Of a stretch of DNA of 36,684 bases, positions 30,974 through 36,684 are shown piece after piece. Source of the DNA: Gammaproteobacteria bacterium (GTDB lineage: Bacteria; Pseudomonadota; Gammaproteobacteria; Chromatiales; Chromatiaceae); contig JAABTK010000049.1 in NCBI GenBank assembly GCA_011389885.1, forward strand, positions 1-36,684. The letters run 5' to 3'. The notes beneath the pieces were generated by a model that was not told the origin of the DNA, made no database searches, and saw only the letters and a list, made by a program, of their open reading frames with translations. A program made the translations under genes and the position numbers. Every line of letters starts with the position of its first letter. Position 1 is the first letter of the stretch.

Positions 30974-32109
30974 GTCACTACCAACCCGTCGAGCGCAAGG
31001 TCTTCACCGTGCCCTTTATGGTGCTGGGGCTGATCGCCATGGTCGGCCTCTACTTCCTGGCCCAGCGCTTCATCTTCGGCATGGGCGCGGTCACCAACCT
31101 CAACGGCGGTTACGCCTGGGGCATTTGGGTGGTCTACGACATCGTTGTCGGCACCGCCCTGGCCTGCGGCGGCTACGCCCTGGCCCTCACCGTCTATGTG
31201 CTCAATAAGGGCCGCTATCACCCGCTGATCCGCGCCGCCGTCACCGCCAGTCTGCTGGGCTATGCCCTCGGCGGCGTCGGCGCCTTTGTGGACATGGGCC
31301 GCTGGTTTCAGTTCTACAACATCCTGCTGCCCTGGAACATGAACTTCAATTCGGTGATGCTGGAGGTGGGCCTGTGCGTAATGACCTACATCCTGGTGCT
31401 GTTCGTCGAGTTCATGCCCGCGGTGTTCGAGCGCTTTGGCCGCAAGGATTGGACCCATCGCCTGAACAAGGTGCTGTTCCTGTTCATCGCCCTCGGCATC
31501 CTGCTGCCCACCATGCACCAGTCGTCGTTGGGTTCGATGCTGATCGCCATGGGCCACAAGGTGCATCCGCTGTGGCAGTCGCTGCACCTGCAACCCCTGC
31601 TGGCGCTGCTAACCGCCATCACCATGGGCTTCGCCATCGTGATCTTCGAGGCCTCCTTCTCCGCCGTGGGCTTCGCCCGCAACACCGAGACCAAGCTGCT
31701 CTCCGGCCTGGGCAAGGGGATCGTGGGGCTGATCGGCGCCTATCTGATCTTCCGCTTCGGCGAGATCCTGCTGCGCGGCAAGCTCGGCCTGATCTTCGCC
31801 GGTGATTTGGGCTCCCTGATGTTCGTTATAGAAACGGCGCTTTTCGTCTTCCCGCTGGCGGTGCTGCTCTCGCCGAGGATGCGTGAGGATGGCCAAATGT
31901 TGCTCTATGCCGGGGTGTCGCTGCTGTTCGCCGGCGCCCTGTACCGCTTCAACGCCTACCTGATCACCATGAATCCAGGGCCGGGGTATAGCTACTTCCC
32001 GTCCTTCCCCGAATTGATGGTCACCGTCGGCCTGGTGGCCATCGAGATCATGGCCTATTTAGTGATTGTGAAAAAGCTTCCGGTGTTGCCCAAGCACGCG
32101 CGGGCCTGA
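30970..32109 (+). CDS. hybB: Hydrogenase integral membrane subunit, HybB (NrfD/PsrC family)
   Basis: A 379-aa protein with about nine or ten membrane helices, close to the length of E. coli HybB (392). Family marks include GGYAWGIWVVYDI, GRWFQFYNILLPWNMNFNSVMLEVG (shown here as landmarks near 100-125) cut by helices, TMHQSSLGSML and FPSFPELMVTVGLVAIEI. It contains no haem or FeS ligands. It moves electrons between HybA and the quinone pool and may couple this to proton transfer. Its ATG overlaps the hybA stop. Confidence 0.94.
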   Translation: MSHYQPVERKVFTVPFMVLGLIAMVGLYFLAQRFIFGMGAVTNLNGGYAWGIWVVYDIVVGTALACGGYALALTVYVLNKGRYHPLIRAAVTASLLGYALGGVGAFVDMGRWFQFYNILLPWNMNFNSVMLEVGLCVMTYILVLFVEFMPAVFERFGRKDWTHRLNKVLFLFIALGILLPTMHQSSLGSMLIAMGHKVHPLWQSLHLQPLLALLTAITMGFAIVIFEASFSAVGFARNTETKLLSGLGKGIVGLIGAYLIFRFGEILLRGKLGLIFAGDLGSLMFVIETALFVFPLAVLLSPRMREDGQMLLYAGVSLLFAGALYRFNAYLITMNPGPGYSYFPSFPELMVTVGLVAIEIMAYLVIVKKLPVLPKHARA

Positions 32110-32123
32110 TGCGCATCGGGTGT

Positions 32124-32211
32124 CTCTCACGGCGGCACGGAGCACACGGAGAGGGGGGTGTGGCGGCGCCAAGAGTACGCCTTTCTCCGTGATCTCCGGG
32201 GCTCTGTGAGG
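32124..32211. repeat. Intergenic inverted repeat (CACGGAG type) between hybB and hybC
   Basis: Left arm CACGGCGGCACGGAG...ACGGAGA and right arm TCTCCGT...CTCCGGGGCTCTGTG form an imperfect long hairpin. Its place inside the operon could attenuate or stabilise the mRNA. Confidence 0.6.
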
Positions 32212-32267
32212 GCCCAAGTAGAACCCGGCCATGCGAAACGCATTTGAATGATTTAGGAGATCCCAAC

Positions 32268-33974
32268 GTGACGACACGCATTACTGTAGACCCGGTAACC
32301 CGCATCGAGGGGCACCTGCGCATCGATGTCGAGGTGGGCGACGACGGCAAGGTGACTAAGGCCTGGTCCTCGGGCCAGATGTGGCGCGGCATCGAAAAGA
32401 TCCTAGTGGGGCGCGACCCGCGCGAGGCCTGGCTCTTCACCCAGCGCTTTTGCGGCGTCTGCACCACGGTGCATGCCATCACCTCGGTGCGCGCGGTGGA
32501 GAACGCCCTCGGCATGGAGGTGCCGGTCAACGCCCAACTGGTGCGCAACATCATCCAAACCGCCCACGCCATTCAGGACCACATCGTCCACTTCTACCAC
32601 CTCTCCGCGGTGGATTGGGTGGACGTGGTCTCGGCGCTGGACGCCGACCCCAAGAAGACCGCGCAGCTCGCCGAGTCCCTCTCCGACTGGTCCCTCAACG
32701 GCCCCCACGAGATGCAGGCGGTGCAGGACCGCCTCAAGGCCTTTGTGCAGGGCGGCCAGCTCGGCCCCTTTTCCACCGGCTATTGGGGCCACCCGGCGAT
32801 GAAGCTGCCGCCCGAGGTCAACCTGCTCGGCGTGGCCCACTACCTCCAGGCGCTGGAGGTGCAGAACTACGCCAACAAGATCGTCGCCGCGTTGGGCGGC
32901 AAGTCGCCGCATATCCAGAACCTGGCGGTGGGCGGCATCTCCAACTCCATCAACATGGACAGCCAATCGGTGCTCAACATGGAGCGGCTGATGCTGATCA
33001 AGGGCTGGATCGACAAGCTCGACCACTTCGTGAAATCGGCCTACATGACCGACGTGCCCGCCATCGGCGCCTTCTATCTCGACTGGGCCGGCTACGGCAA
33101 GGGGGTGAATAACTACCTCTCCGTACCCGACTGCCCCCAGGACGCCGCGGGCACCCTCTTCGACCTGCCCGGCGGCTATATCGAGAACGGCGATCTCGCC
33201 ACCTTCAAGCCGATCAAGACCCACAACGACGCCTACTTCCGCGACGGCGTGGCCGAGTCCTCCAAACACGCCTGGTACCACGGCGAAGCGGCGCTCCACC
33301 CCTACCAGGGCGAGACCGAGCCCAACTACACCGACTTCCAGGACGAGGGCAAATACTCCTGGGTCAAGGCCCCCACCTTCTACGGCAAGCGCGCCCAGGT
33401 GGGCCCGCTGGCCAACGTCTTCGTAATGGTCGCCTCCGGCCACGAAGGGGCCAAAAAGTACCTCGACGAGGCCATGGGCACCCTGCGCGGCGTCTCCGGC
33501 AACGCCGACATCCCCATCGCCGCCCTGGAATCCACCATCGGCCGCCACGCCGCCCGCGCGGTGCGCTGCGCGGTAATGATGGACACGCTGAAAGAGCAGT
33601 GGCAAAAGCTGGTGGACAACATCGCTGCGGGAGATACGGATACCTTCAACCCCCCGGTCTTCCCCAAGGGCGAGGTGCAGGGCCTCGGCTGCCACGAGGC
33701 CCCGCGCGGCGCGCTCAGCCATTGGGTCGTAATCGAGAACGCCAAGATCAAGAACTACCAGGCCGTCGTGCCCAGCACCTGGAACTCCGGCCCGCGCGAC
33801 CAGAACGACGAACTTGGCCCCTACGAGGCCTCGCTGATGGACAACCCGGTGGCCGACCCGAAAAAGCCGCTGGAGGTGCTGCGCACCGTCCACTCCTTCG
33901 ACCCCTGCATCGCCTGCGCCATCCACATGGTGGACACCGAACAAAAGGAGATCGTGAAGGTCAAGGCGTTGTAA
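32268..33974 (+). CDS. hybC: [NiFe] hydrogenase large subunit, HybC-type
   Basis: A 568-aa catalytic subunit. GTG 32268 is chosen because AGGAGA at 32255-32260 is spaced seven bases before it and the product then starts MTTRITVDPVTRIEGH like its relatives; an upstream TTG at 32244 would add eight unlikely residues. The active-site Ni and Fe are held by CGVC (RFCGVCTTVH, near residue 60) and CIAC (DPCIACAIH, near 550). The C-terminal His is followed by 13 residues (MVDTEQKEIVKVKAL minus the first positions), the peptide removed by the HybD protease. All four Cys are intact. It is exported with HybO by the Tat route. Role: H2 oxidation or production at the periplasmic face. Confidence 0.96.
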   Translation: MTTRITVDPVTRIEGHLRIDVEVGDDGKVTKAWSSGQMWRGIEKILVGRDPREAWLFTQRFCGVCTTVHAITSVRAVENALGMEVPVNAQLVRNIIQTAHAIQDHIVHFYHLSAVDWVDVVSALDADPKKTAQLAESLSDWSLNGPHEMQAVQDRLKAFVQGGQLGPFSTGYWGHPAMKLPPEVNLLGVAHYLQALEVQNYANKIVAALGGKSPHIQNLAVGGISNSINMDSQSVLNMERLMLIKGWIDKLDHFVKSAYMTDVPAIGAFYLDWAGYGKGVNNYLSVPDCPQDAAGTLFDLPGGYIENGDLATFKPIKTHNDAYFRDGVAESSKHAWYHGEAALHPYQGETEPNYTDFQDEGKYSWVKAPTFYGKRAQVGPLANVFVMVASGHEGAKKYLDEAMGTLRGVSGNADIPIAALESTIGRHAARAVRCAVMMDTLKEQWQKLVDNIAAGDTDTFNPPVFPKGEVQGLGCHEAPRGALSHWVVIENAKIKNYQAVVPSTWNSGPRDQNDELGPYEASLMDNPVADPKKPLEVLRTVHSFDPCIACAIHMVDTEQKEIVKVKAL

Positions 33975-34038
33975 GATGGGCAAAGGCGCGCCCCCAGTGT
34001 TCAATGATTTGTACGGCGTGGATCGCGTCGCGCCCATC
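33975..34038 (+). repeat. GATGGGCAAAGG repeat, copy 1
   Basis: A 64-bp unit directly repeated at 34117-34180 with about 56 identical positions. It starts right at the hybC stop. Confidence 0.75.
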
Positions 34039-34048
34039 GTCGGCGTTG

Positions 34049-34105
34049 ACTCGTACCGCAAGGTCCCCTTGGGAACGCGGTCCGGCAAGCTCTGCTTGCC
34101 GAGAA
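34049..34105 (+). repeat. Extragenic repeat (GTTCCCAAG / GCAAGC type), copy 2
   Basis: It matches 17044-17099, sharing GACTCGT, CTTGGGAA and GCAAGCTC(c/t)GCTTGCCGAGA. It sits between the two GATGGGCAAAGG units. Confidence 0.7.
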
Positions 34106-34112
34106 GAGCACT

Positions 34113-34226
34113 GTAGGATGGGCAAAGGCGCGCTCCCAGTGCTCAATGGCTTGTACGATCTGGATCGCGCCGTGCCCATCATTCCGGCTCGATTGGATCG
34201 GCACGCAAGCTTTGTCCATCCTACGT
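34113..34226. repeat. GATGGGCAAAGG repeat, copy 2, with terminal inverted repeats
   Basis: Ends GTAGGATGGGCAAAG and CTTTGTCCATCCTAC form 15-bp inverted termini (one mismatch) around ~85 bases. This gives a small MITE-like element that includes the 64-bp repeat at 34117-34180. Confidence 0.65.
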
Positions 34227-34252
34227 TTTATCGAGAACAGAGGCATTGAAGA

Positions 34253-34456
34253 ATGAATATGATGAAGACGATTCCCCCCACGGCCCTGTTGACCGCCCCG
34301 ACCCTGGCCGCGGCCCATGGCGGGATGCACGAGCACGGCCTGTTCGCGGGCCTGAGCCATCTGCTCTCCAGCCCCTACCACCTGGCCGGCATCGGCGCCG
34401 CACTGGCGGTGGTCTGGTTCGCGGTGCGGATGCTCAAGAAAAATTCCGAGAGCTGA
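34253..34456 (+). CDS. 67-aa membrane mini-protein, HupE/UreJ-like N-terminus
   Basis: A short N-terminal hydrophobic segment ends at AAA, then comes AHGGMHEHGLFAGLSHLLSSPYHL, broken here as a His-rich stretch (AHGGMHEHG) and GLSHLLSSPYHL, and then one membrane helix (AGIGAALAVVWFAVRML). HupE/UreJ nickel-uptake proteins have a similar start (AHPGH...GxxHPxxGxDHLLA) but are ~190 residues with about six helices. This one stops after the first helix. It is either a truncated relative or a dedicated small protein. The start could be ATG 34253 or the ATGs two and three codons on; no strong ribosome site is visible. It ends 15 bp before hybD, so it belongs to the operon. Metal handling or anchoring of the enzyme is a guess. 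Confidence 0.65.
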   Translation: MNMMKTIPPTALLTAPTLAAAHGGMHEHGLFAGLSHLLSSPYHLAGIGAALAVVWFAVRMLKKNSES

Positions 34457-34471
34457 TTCTGGGAGGATGCC

Positions 34472-35035
34472 ATGATCCCCACGGGTGACGAAGGCAAACC
34501 GCGGGTGCTGGTGATCGGCCTCGGCAACGTGCTAATGCAGGACGAGGGCGTGGGCGTGCGCGCGGTGGAGTACCTGGAGAGCCGCTATCACCTGCCCGCC
34601 GGGGTGGAGGTGGTGGACGGCGGCACCTCCGGCACCGAACTACTGGAGCCCATGCGCGGCGTGGAGCAACTGATCGTGGCCGACGCGGTGAATACCGGCG
34701 CCTCGCCCGGGACCCTGGTGCGGCTCACCGAGGAAGAGGTGCCGGCCTTCTTCGAGACCAAGCTCTCCAACCACCAGCTCGGGCTCTCCGACCTGCTGGC
34801 GGTGCTCAAGGTCACCGACGAGGCCCCCAAAAGCATCACCATCATCGGCATGGTCCCCTATGAGCTGGAGAACAAGCTAGGTCTCAGCGAGCGCACCACG
34901 GCGCGGCTGGAAGAAATGGTCCAGCGCCTGGTGGCCGAGCTGGAGGCCGCCGGCTTCGAACTCACCCCGCGCGCCGAGCCCTTGCCCGGTTTCTGGGCCG
35001 GCCAGGCCGCCCTGGGAGACCCGTTGTATGCATAG
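34472..35035 (+). CDS. hybD: Hydrogenase maturation protease, HybD
   Basis: This 187-aa endopeptidase removes the C-terminal tail of HybC once nickel is in place. The nickel-sensing residues of the family are all present: Glu25 in LMQDEGVGVR, Asp71 in IVADAVNTG and His101 in SNHQLGL. The conserved DGGTSGTELLEPM loop is also there. It is about 20 residues longer than E. coli HybD at the C-terminus. AGGA at about 34462-34466 precedes ATG 34472. The stop TAG at 35033-35035 overlaps the coding region of the next chaperone gene. Confidence 0.93.
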   Translation: MIPTGDEGKPRVLVIGLGNVLMQDEGVGVRAVEYLESRYHLPAGVEVVDGGTSGTELLEPMRGVEQLIVADAVNTGASPGTLVRLTEEEVPAFFETKLSNHQLGLSDLLAVLKVTDEAPKSITIIGMVPYELENKLGLSERTTARLEEMVQRLVAELEAAGFELTPRAEPLPGFWAGQAALGDPLYA

Positions 35036-35037
35036 GC

Positions 35038-35298
35038 GTGCCGGTTCAGATCATCGAGGAGCAGGGCTTCTTCGCCCGCTGCGAGGGGCGGAACGGCGAG
35101 GAGACGGTCAACATGATGGTCATCGGCCCGCAACCGGCGGGAACCTGGGTGGTCAACTTCCTCGGCTCCGCCCGTGAGGTGATCTCCGAAGAGGACGCCA
35201 GCAAGATCGACAGCGCCCTGGACGCCCTCTCCGCGGTAATGAGCGGCGAAGAAGGAGTAGACCTGGAGCGCTATTTCCCGGACTTGGTCGGAAACTGA
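35038..35298 (+). CDS. hypC: HypC/HybG/HupF-family hydrogenase chaperone, start codon problem
   Basis: The product has the family pattern: VPVQIIE, FARCEGR, VIGPQPAGTWVVNFLGSAREVIS and an acidic helical tail (IDSALDALSAVMSG). The family needs an N-terminal Cys directly after Met. Here the in-frame codons before GTG 35038 read GTA-TGC-ATA-GGC, that is V-C-I-G, giving the expected (M)CIGVP if GTA (35026-35028) were a start. GGGAG at 35014-35018 is spaced seven bases before that GTA. No ATG, GTG or TTG occurs in frame between the stop at 34861 and GTG 35038, and GTG 35038 has no ribosome site and lacks the Cys. Either GTA is used, or the gene carries a start mutation or a sequence error. Role: delivers the Fe(CN)2CO unit to HybC. 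Confidence 0.82.
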   Translation: MPVQIIEEQGFFARCEGRNGEETVNMMVIGPQPAGTWVVNFLGSAREVISEEDASKIDSALDALSAVMSGEEGVDLERYFPDLVGN

Positions 35299-35319
35299 GC
35301 GATTCCAAGGACAATAACT

Positions 35320-35393
35320 ACCACAGAGGGCACAGAGCACACAGAGAAATGTAAGGGCTCGGAAATCTCTGTGTTCTCAGTGTCCTCTGTGGT
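35320..35393. repeat. Intergenic inverted repeat (CCACAGAGG type)
   Basis: ACCACAGAGGGCACAGAG...ACAGAGA and TCTCTGTGTTCTCAGTGTCC...GTGGT form a long imperfect hairpin between the hypC-type gene and hybE. The following bases (35436-35480, GCGCCCTTTGCGCC and CGTCCTTCGCG) are a second common intergenic repeat type. Confidence 0.65.
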
Positions 35394-35497
35394 GAAATCT
35401 TTTTGGAGAGCGAGCTAAGGCCTGAAAAAAATATGAATTCTCCGCGCCCTTTGCGCCTCCTTAGCGTCCTTCGCGTTATCTGAATAAGGTGAACCCC

Positions 35498-36061
35498 ATG
35501 CCCCAAGCCGAAGAAATCGCCGCCCCCATCGAGGCCTGCTTCAACGCCATCCTGACCGAAAGGATGGCCGGCATGCCCATCCTGAACAATACCCTGCGGG
35601 TGCAGGCGGTGGGGTTTCACCAGCGGGACGGCCACTGGATGGGCGTGGTGATCACCCCCTGGCTGATGAGCCTGATGATGCTGCCCGCGGCGCCCGCCGA
35701 GTGGGATGAGCTGGAGCTGGGCGCAAAACGGTCGATCCCGTTCCCGGCCCGCGACTACGAGTTCGTGGTCAACGAATTCGATGGCATCGGGCGCTGCCTC
35801 ACCCATGCCCTGCATTCGCCCATGTTCGACTTCACCGATCAGGACTCCGCGGCGGCCATGGCCGAACTGGCGCTGAGCCAGCTCAGCCTCGAGACCGAGC
35901 CGGCGGAGGTGTCGGACGAGGAGCAGCGGATCGAGGCCTATATGCGCAAGGAGACCCTGTTCGAACCCGAACAGCCACCGGCCCCCGCCGCCCATGCCGC
36001 CCTGAGCGAAGAGGCCATCAGCCGCCGGGATCTGCTGTTCAGCGCGTTCCGTAGCGGATGA
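35498..36061 (+). CDS. hybE: Hydrogenase assembly chaperone, HybE/HupJ family
   Basis: A 187-aa protein with the HybE family core: IEACFNAILTERMAGMPILN, ALRVQAVGF-like LRVQAVGFHQRDGHWMGVVITPW, SIPFPARDYEFVVNEFDGIG and CLTHALHSPMFDF. The C-terminal ~55 residues are longer than in E. coli HybE and are rich in Glu and Ala. ATG 35498 is preferred because AAGGTG at 35486-35491 serves it. GTG 35489 is in frame but overlaps that site. HybE-type proteins watch over the Tat-exported small subunit until it is folded and loaded. The stop overlaps the next start (ATGA). Confidence 0.9.
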   Translation: MPQAEEIAAPIEACFNAILTERMAGMPILNNTLRVQAVGFHQRDGHWMGVVITPWLMSLMMLPAAPAEWDELELGAKRSIPFPARDYEFVVNEFDGIGRCLTHALHSPMFDFTDQDSAAAMAELALSQLSLETEPAEVSDEEQRIEAYMRKETLFEPEQPPAPAAHAALSEEAISRRDLLFSAFRSG

Positions 36062-36280
36062 ATCCGGAGGGACGGCTGGCCATCCGACTGACGCCCGATC
36101 CGGGGGGCGGCCAGCGGGTGAACATCACCTCCAGCCGGCCCCTGGCGCTGGCCCGCATCTTTCACGGCAAGACCCCCGCCCAACTCCTGCACACCCTGCC
36201 GCTGCTCTATCGTGTGTGCGGCGTCGCCCAGGCCGCCGCCGCGCACGGGGCCTGCACCCAGGCCCTGGGGATCCCCGCTA
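36058..36280 (+). pseudogene. hupK: HupK-like maturation protein, truncated by a repeat array
   Basis: ATG 36058 overlaps the hybE stop. The first ~74 residues match the start of HupK-type proteins: LAIRLTPDPGG, VNITSSRPLALARIFHGKTP and LLHTLPLLYRVCGVAQAAAA, which resembles the LFSLCGxAQ motif of hydrogenase large subunits. Full-length HupK is over 300 residues. From about 36278 the frame enters a 93-95-bp tandem repeat and runs to a stop at 36585 with repeat-derived sequence. The gene may resume beyond the window, but as read it is broken. Confidence 0.65.
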
Positions 36281-36684
36281 TGCGGAGCGTTCGTCTTCAT
36301 AGGATGCGCCGAGCTTTGCGAGGCGCATCGCGTCCGGCGAGGATTGATGCGCCTCGTTCCTCGGCACATCCTATGCGGAGCGTTCGTCTTCATAGGATGC
36401 GCCGAGCTTTGCGAGGCGCATCGCGTCCGGCGAGGATTGATGCGCCTCGTTGCACTCGGCACATCCTATGCGGAGCGGTCGTCTTCATAGGATGCGCCGA
36501 GCTTTGCGAGGCGCATCGGGTCCGGCGAGGATTGATGCGCCTCGTTGCACTCGGCACATCCTATGCGGGGCGTTCGTCTTCATAGGATGCGCCGAGCTTT
36601 GCGAGGCGCATCGGCTCCGGCGAGGATTGATGCGCCTCGTTGCACTCGGCACATCCTATGCGGAGCGTTCGTCTTCATAGGATG
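36278..36684 (+). repeat. Tandem array of 93-95-bp hairpin units, runs off the right edge
   Basis: The TAGGATGCGCCGAGC landmark recurs at 36300, 36393, 36488, 36583 and 36678 (spacing 93, 95, 95, 95). Each unit contains CATAGGATG...GAGGCGCATC and, about 20 bases later, GATGCGCCTCG...CATCCTATG, so it folds into a long hairpin. The units differ at only a few bases. The array lies inside the hupK reading frame. Confidence 0.92.

Noticed and set aside
36278-36684. Regular repeats considered as a CRISPR array
   Set aside because: The units are joined head to tail with no unique spacers. Each unit is a long internal hairpin of 93-95 bp, and no cas gene is present.

Overview
The window is GC-rich DNA, most likely from a gammaproteobacterium. 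A purple sulfur bacterium or a related sulfur oxidiser (Chromatiales) is my inference. It rests on the Hyb-type hydrogenase operon, the GC-rich codon use and several families of hairpin repeats between genes. No photosynthesis gene or rRNA is present to confirm it.

Left edge (1-1750): this is a scarred insertion hot spot. A broken IS91-family transposase (minus strand) carries three copies of a ~75-bp element that can fold into three hairpins. It is fused to the last third of dcd (dCTP deaminase). An intact tRNA-Asn(GTT) with its terminator follows, and then the remains of a tyrosine recombinase on the opposite strand. A tRNA beside an integrase remnant suggests that the DNA to the right entered as a genomic island.

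Defence island (1748-16797): DUF499 ATPase, a 161-aa protein of unknown function, an SMC/RecF-like AAA ATPase, a DUF1156 DNA methylase and a PLD-SNF2 helicase form one locus of the restriction/defence kind. A foreign-looking block lies between methylase and helicase. It holds a GNAT-methyltransferase fusion and a UPF0175 antitoxin whose PIN toxin gene is cut off after about 20 codons. After a terminator and a new promoter comes an exported caspase-like protease with a PEGA-like segment and a C-terminal DUF1566/Lcl domain. The last ~45 residues of that domain resemble the variable region of a diversity-generating retroelement (DGR) target.

Middle (16798-28830): sparse, repeat-rich DNA with transposase scraps. 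It holds a 712-aa membrane/TPR protein of unknown function, a truncated TPR-like gene, a substrate-binding protein paired with a HAMP-PAS-GGDEF-EAL protein, a 42-bp stray copy of a hydrogenase chaperone gene, and a radical SAM protein behind two near-identical promoters that look leaderless.

Right (28768-36684): a sigma-54-type promoter precedes hybO-hybA-hybB-hybC, a 67-aa HupE-like mini-protein, hybD, a hypC/hupF-type chaperone gene, hybE and hupK. This is a periplasm-facing group 1 [NiFe] hydrogenase linked to the quinone pool, with its own maturation genes. Oddities are a Cys-to-Pro change at a proximal-cluster ligand of HybO, a HypC-type gene whose natural start codon reads GTA, and hupK broken by a 93-95-bp tandem hairpin array that runs off the window.
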